Under the pieces are notes generated by a model that worked only from the letters and a program-made list of their open reading frames with translations, searched no databases and had not been told where the DNA came from. The translations under genes were made by a program, and so were the position numbers. Source: Acidobacteriota bacterium (GTDB taxonomy: Bacteria > Acidobacteriota > Blastocatellia > Pyrinomonadales > Pyrinomonadaceae). From it: a DNA stretch of 64,000 nt. Position 1 is the stretch's first letter, and each line of letters opens with the position of its first letter. Of the stretch, positions 25,796 through 33,749 are shown one piece after another. The stretch is taken from assembly GCA_016703965.1 (NCBI GenBank), contig JADJBB010000021.1:372001-436000 (forward strand), given 5' to 3'.

Positions 25796-26077
25796 TTAGA
25801 GTTTATCGATCTTACCTGCGAGTGCGACGTCCACATCGGTTATCCCGCCGCGGTCGTGGGTGGTCAGGGTGATGTCGGCGTAGCCCCAGCCGAAGGTGAT
25901 ATCCGGGTGATGATCGGCGGCTTCGGCGAGGGCTCCGACGCGGTTGACGTGGTCGAGAGCTTGTGCGAAGTTGTCGAACTTGACACTTTTCTTCAGCAGT
26001 TTGCCGTCGACGCTCCATCCGTCGAGGGTCTTGAGGGCGTCGGTTAGCTGTCCGACATCGAGAATTTTGCGTTCCAT
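25796..26077 (-). CDS. 4a-hydroxytetrahydrobiopterin dehydratase
   Basis: Pterin-4a-carbinolamine dehydratase regenerates the pterin cofactor of aromatic amino acid hydroxylases. The 93-residue product (start MERKILDVG) has the family core LDGWSVDGKLLKKSVKFDNF and the active-site region AADHHPDITFGWGYADITL followed by THDRGGIT. The open frame extends upstream, but that part overlaps the divergent gene and has no family similarity, so ATG 26077 is chosen. No aromatic hydroxylase is in the window. Confidence 0.93.
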   Translation of the reverse strand: MERKILDVGQLTDALKTLDGWSVDGKLLKKSVKFDNFAQALDHVNRVGALAEAADHHPDITFGWGYADITLTTHDRGGITDVDVALAGKIDKL

Positions 26078-26147
26078 TCGTTTTTGGCTCCCTGCTTTTG
26101 AGCTATAATCAAAGTTTTGAGTAACTTTGTTCAAAGGTATCCGTAAA

Positions 26148-26612
26148 ATGCGTAATTGGTCAAGACTCCTTATTTTCGCCCTTGCTATCTCGATCGTGGC
26201 CTGCACGCCGCAGCGTCCTGCCACGCCGAAAGAGACATTTATGACCTACATCAAGGCTCTGAAGGCTAAAGACTATACGACGATGAAGCTTCTCCTTTCG
26301 GATGCGACCATCAAGATGCACGAGAAGGAAGCCAAAGCCCAGGGCGTGACCGTCGATGACATCGTCAAGCGCGAGACTTTGCTCAGCGAAAACCAGACCT
26401 CAATGGACATTCGCAATGAGAAGGTCGATGGTGATAAGGCGAGTCTGCAGGTCAAGAATTCATATGGCAGTTGGGAAACTGTCCCGTTCGTCCGCGAAGA
26501 CGGCGTCTGGAAGATCGACAAGCAAGGCTATGCCGACCAGATGCTGAAGGACATCGAGGACCAGGAGAAAGAGCTTGACGAGCTGATCAACGGAAACAGA
26601 TCGACCTACTAA
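26148..26612 (+). CDS. Putative lipoprotein, NTF2-like (DUF4878-like)
   Basis: The 154-residue product has a lipoprotein signal sequence (MRNWSRLLIFALAISIVAC) with the lipobox cysteine at residue 19, so Lgt and LspA would process it. The mature domain begins PKETFMTYIKALKAKDYTTM and ends SWETVPFVREDGVWKIDKQG, the pattern of small cystatin/NTF2-fold proteins such as DUF4878. Two bases separate it from the downstream DUF1015 gene. Function is unknown. Confidence 0.8.
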   Translation: MRNWSRLLIFALAISIVACTPQRPATPKETFMTYIKALKAKDYTTMKLLLSDATIKMHEKEAKAQGVTVDDIVKRETLLSENQTSMDIRNEKVDGDKASLQVKNSYGSWETVPFVREDGVWKIDKQGYADQMLKDIEDQEKELDELINGNRSTY

Positions 26613-26613
26613 T

Positions 26614-27840
26614 ATGTCAACAATTAAGCCCTTCAAAGCCCTTCGCCCACCTGCTGATAAGGCGGAATTCGTGGCTTGCGTGCCGTATGACGTGATCTAT
26701 GACAGCGAGGTGCGCGAGTTGATCGCCGATAATTCGCTCAGTTTCCTGCGCGTCACGCGGCCCGAGGGTGAATATTCTGAGGCGGAAAAGCCGTCAAGCG
26801 AAACGGTTTTTGAGCGGGCAAAACAAAATCTGGAAGAGTTCATACGCTCCGGTGTTCTGGTTCAGGATGATGAGGACGCGATCTATGTCTACCGCTTGAA
26901 AGATGGAGATCAATCGCAGACGGGTGTTGTTGCATGCTGCTCGATCGCTGAATACGACGCCGGGCTTATCAAGAAGCACGAGAAAACTCGGCCCGACAAG
27001 GTCGCCGACCGCACGGCGCATATGCTCGCGGTCGGAGCTCAGACCGGCTTGATATTTCTGGCATTTCGAAACACGGACGACATTCGCGGCCTGATCGCGG
27101 ATGCTGTAACAGGTGAGCCGATCTACCATTTCACTTGCCGGCAGAACGTCGAGCAGACGGTTTGGCGGATGGTCTACACGGATGTGTGGGTCGAGGCTTT
27201 CGCCGAGCTTCCTGCTCTCTACGTAGCCGACGGCCACCACCGTGCCGAGAGCGCGAAACTCGCTCGTGACAAGATGCGCGAAGCAAATACGCATCACACC
27301 GGCGAGGAAGAATACAATTTTGTTATAGCGGGGATGTTTCCCTCTGAGGATCTAAACATCCTGCCCTACAACCGGGTGGTCAAGGACCTCAACGGACTTA
27401 GCCGCGATGAATTCTTCGATAAGATACGTGATTATTTTCTACTGGTCGAATCGATCGACGAAACGCCGGATAAACGCGGCGAGATGAGCATGTATTTCGA
27501 AGGCGCTTGGTACAAACTGCGGTTCAAGCCCGACCATCCGGTCAAATTCGACGCGATCACGGGGCTCGATGTGAGCATCCTGCAGAACTACCTCCTCGCT
27601 CCGGTTCTCGGCATCGGCGACCCGCGAACAGATACGCGAATAGCTTTCGTCGGCGGAGCCCGCGGAACTGCGGAACTGAAGAAAATGGTCGATTCGGGTG
27701 AAGCTAAGGTAGCGTTCTCTATGTTTCGGACCACAATGGACGACCTCTTTGCCGTATCAGACATGGGCGAGATCATGCCGCCGAAATCGACATGGTTCGA
27801 GCCGAAGCTAAAGGACGGACTGCTCATCCACTTGATCTAA
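26614..27840 (+). CDS. DUF1015 family protein
   Basis: The 408-residue cytoplasmic protein matches DUF1015: the N-terminus MSTIKPFKALRPPADKAEFV, the block VPYDVIYDSEVREL, IKKHEKTRPDKVADRTAHML, the strongly conserved LYVADGHHRAESAKLARDKM, and a C-terminal region with GDPRTDTRIAFVGGARG. The conserved His/Arg-rich motif suggests an enzyme binding a phosphorylated ligand, but no activity can be assigned here. It sits between a lipoprotein and pdxH and is only three bases from pdxH, so they are probably cotranscribed. Confidence 0.85.
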   Translation: MSTIKPFKALRPPADKAEFVACVPYDVIYDSEVRELIADNSLSFLRVTRPEGEYSEAEKPSSETVFERAKQNLEEFIRSGVLVQDDEDAIYVYRLKDGDQSQTGVVACCSIAEYDAGLIKKHEKTRPDKVADRTAHMLAVGAQTGLIFLAFRNTDDIRGLIADAVTGEPIYHFTCRQNVEQTVWRMVYTDVWVEAFAELPALYVADGHHRAESAKLARDKMREANTHHTGEEEYNFVIAGMFPSEDLNILPYNRVVKDLNGLSRDEFFDKIRDYFLLVESIDETPDKRGEMSMYFEGAWYKLRFKPDHPVKFDAITGLDVSILQNYLLAPVLGIGDPRTDTRIAFVGGARGTAELKKMVDSGEAKVAFSMFRTTMDDLFAVSDMGEIMPPKSTWFEPKLKDGLLIHLI

Positions 27841-27843
27841 AAG

Positions 27844-28488
27844 ATGGAAAACAAAGACCTCGCACATATCAGGCGGGACTACTCGCGGGAAGGGCTGTCC
27901 GAAGAGCAGGTTGCCAACGATCCCTTTGTTCAGTTCGGCCGCTGGATGGATGAGGCGATCACCGCCGAACTGCCGGAGCCGACCGCAATGTCGCTTTCGA
28001 CCGCGAGCGCCGAGGGCCGGCCGTCATCTCGAATGGTGCTTCTCAAGGGCTTTGACAACAGTGGTTTCGTCTTTTACACCAACTACAACAGCCAAAAAGG
28101 CCGCGAGCTAGCCGACAACCCTTTCGCTGCTCTAACATTCTTCTGGCCCGAGCTGGAACGTCAGGTGAGGATCACCGGACTGGTAAGCAAGGTCTCGGCG
28201 GAGGAATCAGACGAGTATTTCAAATCCCGGCCTTTCACGAGCCGAGTAGGCGCATGGGCGTCAAATCAAAGCGAGACGATCGATTCGAAAATGACCGTGG
28301 CAGCTAAGGCGGCAAAGCTACTGGTTAAATACGCAAGTGGCAACGTGCCCCGGCCACCGCATTGGGGCGGTTACCGTGTCATCCCAGATCAGATCGAATT
28401 CTGGCAAGGTCGTCCGAGCCGCCTGCACGACCGGATCGTGTACAAACTGGACGGCGAAAGCTGGAATATTATTCGGCTCTCTCCGTAA
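27844..28488 (+). CDS. pdxH: Pyridoxamine 5'-phosphate oxidase
   Basis: PdxH is an FMN enzyme that oxidises pyridoxine or pyridoxamine 5'-phosphate to pyridoxal 5'-phosphate. The 214-residue product has the family order: DPFVQFGRWMDEAI, SRMVLLKGFDNSGFVFYTNY (FMN and substrate contacts), SQKGRELADNPFAAL, the FWPELERQVRI strand, and the C-terminal signature IEFWQGRPSRLHDR ending in a final RLSP. Length is normal and all expected blocks are present. Confidence 0.96.
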   Translation: MENKDLAHIRRDYSREGLSEEQVANDPFVQFGRWMDEAITAELPEPTAMSLSTASAEGRPSSRMVLLKGFDNSGFVFYTNYNSQKGRELADNPFAALTFFWPELERQVRITGLVSKVSAEESDEYFKSRPFTSRVGAWASNQSETIDSKMTVAAKAAKLLVKYASGNVPRPPHWGGYRVIPDQIEFWQGRPSRLHDRIVYKLDGESWNIIRLSP

Positions 28489-28496
28489 CCTCTTTT

Positions 28497-29015
28497 ATGT
28501 TCGAAACCGAGAGATTAATAATTGAAAAGATCACTCCGGCGGAGCTGCCGTGGCTGATCGAGCTGCGATCCGTTCCTGCTGTTTACCGTTACATGGGCGG
28601 TATTAAGATGCAGAACGCTGAGGCATTGACCGCTCGGCTGCCCTTCTACCTCGAGTGCCACGAAAAGTATGGTTTTGGATTCTCGATCATGACCCTGAAA
28701 TCAACCGGTGAGCGGATCGGAACCAGCGGTTTGCAGCCGCTTGAGGATACCGGCGAGATCGAGGTCGGCTATAATCTTGCCGAAAAACACTGGCGGCAAG
28801 GTTATGGCTATGAATGCGCCTCGGCTTGGATAAAGTACGGTTTTGAAACCGCCGGGCTCGAGCGTATCGTTGCTGTTGCCGACCCTGCAAACACTGGATC
28901 GTGGCGAATAATGGAAAAGTGCGGGATGAAATACGAAGGAACATTGAAGCATTACGGTATGAACTGCGTACAGTATGCTATCTCGCAAAGCGAGTTCTTT
29001 GGTTCAAAAGCGTAA
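28497..29015 (+). CDS. GNAT family N-acetyltransferase (RimJ/RimL type)
   Basis: The 172-residue product resembles the RimJ/RimL branch of acetyl-CoA-dependent N-acetyltransferases. It begins MFETERLIIEKITPAELPWL, contains GEIEVGYNLAEKHWRQGYG with the acetyl-CoA loop HWRQGYG, and ends with ANTGSWRIMEKCGMKYEGT. ATG 28497 is the natural start, eight bases after pdxH. The acceptor cannot be predicted. Confidence 0.87.
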   Translation: MFETERLIIEKITPAELPWLIELRSVPAVYRYMGGIKMQNAEALTARLPFYLECHEKYGFGFSIMTLKSTGERIGTSGLQPLEDTGEIEVGYNLAEKHWRQGYGYECASAWIKYGFETAGLERIVAVADPANTGSWRIMEKCGMKYEGTLKHYGMNCVQYAISQSEFFGSKA

Positions 29016-29028
29016 ATTTATCGGAAAG

Positions 29029-29553
29029 ATGCGGCCAAATATTCCAAAACTGATCCTCGCGATCGTATTGAGCATCTATTTTCTCTCGATCGCCTACGCT
29101 CCGATGAACGGCAGTTTTCTTGATATCGTCGATCTGCCGATCCATGAGACCGGGCATTTGCTGTTCCGGATATTTGGCGAATTTATGATGATCGCGGGCG
29201 GTTCGCTCTTTCAAGTTATCCTGCCGTTGATATTTGTAGGGTATTTTATCTGGCAGCGGAGCTATTATTCGGCGGCTATCGTGTCGATGTGGGTCGGACA
29301 GAGTATTCTGAATGTGTGGGTCTATGCTTCTGACGCCGTAGTAATGCAATTGGTATTGACGAGCGGCTTTACAGGCAGCGAAGGCAGTTTTCACGATTGG
29401 AACTACATGCTCGACCATTTTGGTATGCTGGGATCGACAAAGGGGATCGCCAGCATCATAAGATTTGCTGGTACGGCGATCATAGTTGTTTCCGCCGCAT
29501 GGTCGGTCTATTTTTCTTTTTTACCTGCGGCTGAAGCTGAAGATGATCTATGA
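29029..29553 (+). CDS. Membrane protein with HExxH motif
   Basis: The 174-residue product has about four hydrophobic segments. Between the first two lies VDLPIHETGHLLFRIFGEF, an HETGH motif placed like the zinc site of site-2-type (M50) membrane proteases. Later segments include SAAIVSMWVGQSILNVWVYA. It is much shorter than typical M50 proteases and lacks a clear NPDG-type motif, so protease activity is only a suggestion. ATG 29029 is preferred; an in-frame start at 28975 overlaps the GNAT gene. Four-base overlap (ATGA) with the downstream SDR gene. Confidence 0.65.
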   Translation: MRPNIPKLILAIVLSIYFLSIAYAPMNGSFLDIVDLPIHETGHLLFRIFGEFMMIAGGSLFQVILPLIFVGYFIWQRSYYSAAIVSMWVGQSILNVWVYASDAVVMQLVLTSGFTGSEGSFHDWNYMLDHFGMLGSTKGIASIIRFAGTAIIVVSAAWSVYFSFLPAAEAEDDL

Positions 29554-30344
29554 AAGCTACGCTGATCACGGGTGCATCGAGCGGTATCGGCGAAGGCTTC
29601 GCACGGAGGCTCGCTACCGAGGGCCACGATCTCGTGCTGGTTGCCCGTTCTGAAAAGGCGTTGCATGAGCTTTGCGATGAGCTGATGCTCAAGCACGATA
29701 TTTGGGCTCACTATATCGTCCTCGATCTCGCCGAACCGAATGCCGATCTCACGCTCTTCGCAGAAACGCAAAAACACAATATCGAGATCGACTGCCTGAT
29801 AAATAACGCTGGTTTCGGCTCGAGCGGCGATTTTGCCAAGCTAAATATAGATCGCGAGCTGCAGATGATAGAGTTAAATATTGCGGCTCTTGTGGCGATC
29901 ACCCATGCATACCTTAAGCCGATGCGTGAGAGAAAGAGCGGAACGATCGTAAATGTCTCGTCCGCGGCCGGATTTCAACCGATCCCGTTCATGGCAACGT
30001 ACGCGGCGACGAAGGCTTTTGTTACCTCTTTTTCGGAAGCGGTCGCAGAGGAAAATCGGCCTTATGGAATACAGGTTTTAGCTCTGTGTCCCGGTTCGAC
30101 GCAGACGAATTTTTTTGCGGCGTCGAGGATCGACAGGCCTGTGCAGGTCAAGGGCCAGCAGACGGTCGAGCAGGTCGTTGAGACCGCGATCCGAGCAATG
30201 AAAAGCGGCCGTACGAAAGTGGTTTCAGGTATCGCGAACAAGATCGGAGCATTGCTCGGAAGCTATATCCCGAGTTTTATTACGCGTCGGGCCATGGCGA
30301 GTGCACTGCGGCCGCGGTTTCAGCGGGAAAAACGTACGCGGTGA
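29550..30344 (+). CDS. Short-chain dehydrogenase/reductase
   Basis: The 264-residue NAD(P)-dependent oxidoreductase belongs to the classical SDR family. It shows the cofactor motif TGASSGIG at residues 7-14, NNAG in CLINNAGFGS, the catalytic Ser in VNVSSAAG and the YxxxK pair in YAATKAF. LCPGSTQTNFF follows the active site. The C-terminal tail (KIGALLGSYIPSFITRRAMA) is hydrophobic and basic and may touch membrane. It resembles the DltE/YqjQ group. Its substrate is unknown. Confidence 0.92.
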   Translation: MKATLITGASSGIGEGFARRLATEGHDLVLVARSEKALHELCDELMLKHDIWAHYIVLDLAEPNADLTLFAETQKHNIEIDCLINNAGFGSSGDFAKLNIDRELQMIELNIAALVAITHAYLKPMRERKSGTIVNVSSAAGFQPIPFMATYAATKAFVTSFSEAVAEENRPYGIQVLALCPGSTQTNFFAASRIDRPVQVKGQQTVEQVVETAIRAMKSGRTKVVSGIANKIGALLGSYIPSFITRRAMASALRPRFQREKRTR

Positions 30345-30366
30345 TCTCTTTAGTTGGATTTTTGCT

Positions 30367-31197
30367 ATGAGATTTACGATTCTTGGCAGCGGTTCGACCG
30401 GTAATGCGGTACTGATCTCGAGCGAAACGACGAACGTGCTCGTGGATGCTGGCATGAGTGCGCGTGAGATCGTGAAGCGGCTTGCTGAGGTTGGCGTTTC
30501 TCCGGATAAACTGGACGGCATCATGGTCACCCACGAGCACGGCGATCACATCGGCGGGCTACGCGTTTTGATGAGCGCGGTGAACTGCCCGGTCTATATA
30601 TCGCGTATTACAGAGGATGCCTTTTACGACACGAAGGCCGGTGGCCAGAACGGCGACAGCGAGTCCTCAAAACGCCGTTCTGCTCTCAAAGACCGAACCC
30701 AGGAGATCGAATCGACCCGCGAATTCCGCATCGGCGACATAGATTTCGAACCATTCAGCGTGCCCCACGATGCGGTGGATAATTTTGGCTTTATCGCGAA
30801 AAAGGACGGTGTAAAGGTAGCGACGTTGATGGATTTCGGTCATATCTCGATGCTGATAAAGGAAAAACTAACGGGCTGTGATGCGATCGTCGTTGAATCG
30901 AACCACAGCCGGGATATGCTCAGGGCTTGCTCTGTTTACACTTGGGATCTCAAGCAAAGGATCATGTCCAACACGGGCCACCTCTCAAACGAAGACCTTT
31001 CCGATTGGCTTACAAACGATTTCGACGGGCGTGCACGCCACATAGTCCTCGCTCACCTTTCACAGCGTGCGAATGAACCAAATCTTGCCCGCATAACCGC
31101 CGAGATCGCCCTCCAAATGAGGCCGCCGCTTTTTAGAGCCGAGACAAAAATATCTCTCTCGCAACCAAAGAGCCCGACGGATTGGTTTGAGTTATAG
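30367..31197 (+). CDS. MBL-fold hydrolase, YycJ/WalJ-like
   Basis: The 276-residue metallo-beta-lactamase-fold protein starts MRFTILGSGSTGNAVLISS, typical of the YycJ (WalJ) group of probable 5'-exonucleases. The metal-binding motif THEHGDHIGG lies near residue 56, with later ligands in VPHDAVDN, ATLMDFGHIS and IVLAHLSQRAN. A longer open frame upstream overlaps the SDR gene and lacks family residues, so ATG 30367 is chosen. No WalK/WalR genes are nearby. Its stop codon directly abuts the repeat element at 31198. Confidence 0.88.
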   Translation: MRFTILGSGSTGNAVLISSETTNVLVDAGMSAREIVKRLAEVGVSPDKLDGIMVTHEHGDHIGGLRVLMSAVNCPVYISRITEDAFYDTKAGGQNGDSESSKRRSALKDRTQEIESTREFRIGDIDFEPFSVPHDAVDNFGFIAKKDGVKVATLMDFGHISMLIKEKLTGCDAIVVESNHSRDMLRACSVYTWDLKQRIMSNTGHLSNEDLSDWLTNDFDGRARHIVLAHLSQRANEPNLARITAEIALQMRPPLFRAETKISLSQPKSPTDWFEL

Positions 31198-31336
31198 CCG
31201 GGAACGCAGGCTCCCTCGCCTGCAAGCGTTCTGTATCAGGACGCTGACGAACGTGGTGACAACTCAACTATATTCAACCGAAACGTAATCACGCTGGAGG
31301 AACCAGCGTTGCAGCCGAGGGCGGCTGCGTTCCCGG
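31198..31336. repeat. Structured intergenic repeat, copy 2
   Basis: The element has perfect 12-base terminal inverted repeats, CCGGGAACGCAG (31198-31209) and CTGCGTTCCCGG (31325-31336). Inside are hairpins GCAGGC/GCCTGC (31206-31223), ACGCTGG/CCAGCGT (31291-31297 with 31303-31309) and GCAGCC/GGCTGC (31311-31328). It starts on the base after the YycJ-like stop codon and runs through the 3' end of rnhB. Stems in the right half differ from copy 1 by compensating changes. Confidence 0.8.
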
Positions 31337-32014
31337 CAGGACGCCGCGAAAGGTTTTGCGGTGGAGAATGCATGGGCCGTGGATTCTGAGAGCTTCGAGA
31401 TGCGTCGCAGCTCCGTACCCTTTGTGGCCCGCGAAACCGTATTGCGGGTATTCCGTATCGTAGGCCTTCATCAGATCGTCGCGGTATGTTTTTGCGAGGA
31501 TCGATGCGGCGGCGATAGATGCTGAGATCGAGTCGCCTTTGATAATGGACTTTTGCGGCAGCGGCGACCGTTTCAGATAGAGTGCGTCTATGAGAAGGAA
31601 ATCCGGCTCTGGTGTGAGTGAGGCGACAGCATTGAGCATCGCTTGTTTTGTTGCTTCGAGAATGTTGATCCGGTCGATCTCCTCTGCCTCGATCTGGCCA
31701 ATGGAGAAGGCTATGCAGTCCGCCTTTAGCCGCGCGGCGATCTCGTAGCGGACGGCTTCCGAAAGCTTTTTTGAATCGTCGAGGCCCTCGGGTAACGATT
31801 TATTTGGATCAAGAATACATGCGGCCGTAACGACCGGGCCGGCAAGGCATCCGCGGCCAACCTCATCGAGCCCCGCAACAAGCTTATAGCCTTCGGCCCA
31901 AGCCTGTTCCTCAAAAACGAGTCCGATGCCTGAAACCTCGAAATTATCAAAGAGCGAAACGCGGGAATCCGATCCATACGCTTTGCCTAGATCCGATTTT
32001 CCCGCGTTTCGCAT
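31289..32014 (-). CDS. rnhB: Ribonuclease HII
   Basis: RNase HII cuts RNA in RNA-DNA hybrids and starts ribonucleotide excision repair. The 241-residue product has the family motifs LVAGLDEVGRGCLAGPVVTA (first catalytic Asp-Glu), DDSKKLSE, LLIDALYL and IIKGDSISASIAAASILAKT. The N-terminus has about 20 extra residues. The last 15 or so residues (GTQPPSAATLVPPA) are unusual: they are encoded by the right end of the repeat at 31198-31336, which also supplies the stop codon. It is the last gene of the ffh-rpsP-khpA-rimM-trmD-rplS-rnhB block. Confidence 0.95.
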   Translation of the reverse strand: MRNAGKSDLGKAYGSDSRVSLFDNFEVSGIGLVFEEQAWAEGYKLVAGLDEVGRGCLAGPVVTAACILDPNKSLPEGLDDSKKLSEAVRYEIAARLKADCIAFSIGQIEAEEIDRINILEATKQAMLNAVASLTPEPDFLLIDALYLKRSPLPQKSIIKGDSISASIAAASILAKTYRDDLMKAYDTEYPQYGFAGHKGYGAATHLEALRIHGPCILHRKTFRGVLPGTQPPSAATLVPPA

Positions 32015-32032
32015 TGTCTATCAGTTGACCAA

Positions 32033-32404
32033 CTACTTGCCCGGCTGTACTTTCTTAGCGCGTGTATCGCGTTCCTTGATACGAGCTGCCTTACCGCGAA
32101 GGTCACGCAGGTAATAAAGCTTAGCACGGCGTACCTTACCACGGCGGATCACGTCGATGTGATCGATGACGGTCGCGTGCAGCGGGAAAATACGTTCGAC
32201 TCCCACGCCGAAGCTGACCTTGCGGACAGTGACGGTTTCGCGGACGCCGCCGTGTTTAATGGCGATGCAGATGCCCTCGAAAGCCTGGAGGCGTTCCTTG
32301 TTGCCTTCCTTAATGCGAACGCTTACGCGAAGCGTGTCGCCTGGCTGAAATGTTGGTACGTTATCTTTGAGTTGTGTCTTTTCGACAAAATCTAGTCTGT
32401 TCAT
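32033..32404 (-). CDS. rplS: 50S ribosomal protein L19
   Basis: L19 lies at the interface of the two ribosomal subunits. The 123-residue product has the family pattern PTFQPGDTLRVSVRIKEGNK, LQAFEGICIAIKHGGVRETV, GVGVERIFPLHATVIDHIDV and RRAKLYYLRDLRGKAARIKE. It is placed between trmD and rnhB as in many bacteria. Length and start are normal. Confidence 0.97.
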   Translation of the reverse strand: MNRLDFVEKTQLKDNVPTFQPGDTLRVSVRIKEGNKERLQAFEGICIAIKHGGVRETVTVRKVSFGVGVERIFPLHATVIDHIDVIRRGKVRRAKLYYLRDLRGKAARIKERDTRAKKVQPGK

Positions 32405-32439
32405 TTTATTTTCGGCCAGAGGTAGGCGGCATTCGCCGG

Positions 32440-33153
32440 CTACATTTCACCATTTTCTCCTGTTAATAGATCTTTTCTAATAGATCTGGTTTTTTCCAGC
32501 GCCTTTTCACGACGCCATTTCTCAATTTCGGCATGATTGCCGTTCAATAAAACCTCGGGAACTGTCATCCCACGAAACTCAGCTGGCCGCGTATAGTGCG
32601 GGCAGTCAAGCAAACCATCTGAGAATGAGTCGTTCGCGGCCGAAGTCTCGCTTCCCAACGCATCCGGCAAAAGCCTGACGATGCTGTCGACGATCACGAT
32701 CGCTGCGGGTTCGCCACCTGACAAAACATAGTCGCCGATCGATATCTCATCCGTCACGAGTGTCTCATTCACTCGCTCGTCTACACCTTCGTAGCGGCCG
32801 CAGATGAAAACGACATGCTTTGCTTCGTCAGCAAAACGTTGAGCGTCCGCCTGAATGAAAGGCTTCCCTTGCGGCGAGAGGAGCACGACGTGCGTTCCTG
32901 ATGGATACGCTTCGCGATCGCTCGTTCCTATCAAATTTTCAACTGCGGCGAATATCGGTTCCGGTTTCAAAACCATCCCATCGCCACCGCCAAAAGGCCG
33001 ATCATCGACCATCCTGTGCTTGTCCGTCGTAAACTCACGTAAGTCGGCAACGTCTATCTCGACGATATCTGCGAGCTTAGCCCGGCGAATAATTCCAAAA
33101 TCAAAGACAGCGTCGAAGAACTCGGGAAAAATTGTCAAAACATCGATCTTCAT
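32440..33153 (-). CDS. trmD: tRNA (guanine37-N1)-methyltransferase
   Basis: TrmD methylates G37 next to the anticodon using S-adenosylmethionine, preventing +1 frameshifts. The 237-residue product starts MKIDVLTIFPEFFDAVFDFG and has DDRPFGGGDGMVLKPEPIF, the trefoil-knot SAM site VFICGRYEGVDERV and IGDYVLSGGEPAAIV, and the C-terminal EFRGMTVPEVLLNGNH. A start six codons upstream is possible but not conserved. It follows rimM with a short hairpin in the spacer. Confidence 0.97.
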   Translation of the reverse strand: MKIDVLTIFPEFFDAVFDFGIIRRAKLADIVEIDVADLREFTTDKHRMVDDRPFGGGDGMVLKPEPIFAAVENLIGTSDREAYPSGTHVVLLSPQGKPFIQADAQRFADEAKHVVFICGRYEGVDERVNETLVTDEISIGDYVLSGGEPAAIVIVDSIVRLLPDALGSETSAANDSFSDGLLDCPHYTRPAEFRGMTVPEVLLNGNHAEIEKWRREKALEKTRSIRKDLLTGENGEM

Positions 33154-33173
33154 GTCTTTTCTTAAATTCAACC

Positions 33174-33198
33174 GATCTCAAATTCTAAATTTGAGATC
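33174..33198. repeat. Perfect inverted repeat between rimM and trmD
   Basis: GATCTCAAATT (33174-33184) and AATTTGAGATC (33188-33198) form an 11-bp perfect stem with a three-base loop. The last base of the repeat is part of the rimM stop codon. Without a T-run it is not a normal terminator; it could process or pause the transcript. Confidence 0.7.
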
Positions 33199-33710
33199 TA
33201 AAATTCAAGAAGTCCTTCCGGCGGGTCGATCTTTATCAACTTATTCTCGACATCGACGTCAACACAGATGGTCTCCGCAAATGGGATCAAGTACTCTTTT
33301 GACTCACCTGTGACGACGAGAAGCTCCGTGCCGCCGGTTCGCATTAATTCCCGAACCTCGCCGATATTGGTTCCATCGATCGTTTCGACCTTACAGCCCT
33401 CGAGTTCCCAGTCGAAATACTCGCCGTCGTCAAGCTCGACCGCATCTGACTCAGGTACGCAGATCTCGACGTTTCTGAGCGCTTCGCCTTGTTCGATCGT
33501 GTCGAATCCAGCGAATTTCAGGATCACGCGGCCGTTCTGGAACCAAAACTTTTCAATTTTCAATTCGAGCCGCTCGCCGTTTTCGCGAACGCCTATCACA
33601 TCGACCAGAGCGTCAAAGCGCTCTGGAAAATCGGTCAGCAGATCTGCCACAACCTCGCCTTTTAGGCCGCGGGTTCTGACGATGTTGGCGATCGAAACAA
33701 GTTCTTCCAT
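33198..33710 (-). CDS. rimM: Ribosome maturation factor RimM
   Basis: RimM binds S19 and helps 30S head assembly. The 170-residue product shows the N-terminal RimM domain (ELVSIANIVRTRGLKGEVVA, DLLTDFPERFDAL) and the C-terminal PRC-barrel (YFDWELEGCKVETIDGTNIG, TELLVVTGESKEYLIPFAET, CVDVDVENKLIKIDPPEGLL). ATG 33710 is chosen; upstream codons belong to the repeat element that fills the gap to khpA. It is in the usual order before trmD. Confidence 0.96.
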   Translation of the reverse strand: MEELVSIANIVRTRGLKGEVVADLLTDFPERFDALVDVIGVRENGERLELKIEKFWFQNGRVILKFAGFDTIEQGEALRNVEICVPESDAVELDDGEYFDWELEGCKVETIDGTNIGEVRELMRTGGTELLVVTGESKEYLIPFAETICVDVDVENKLIKIDPPEGLLEF

Positions 33711-33748
33711 GGAACGCTGGCATCCTGCCGCCAAGATGGCGGCGTTCC
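33711..33748. repeat. Short palindromic element between khpA and rimM
   Basis: GGAACGC (33711-33717) and GCGTTCC (33742-33748) form the outer arms, with an inner CCGCC/GGCGG hairpin. The element fills the gap between the khpA stop and the rimM start almost exactly, so the rimM ribosome binding region lies inside it. The outer arms resemble the ends of the larger repeats at 24830 and 31198. Confidence 0.7.
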
Positions 33749-33749
33749 A

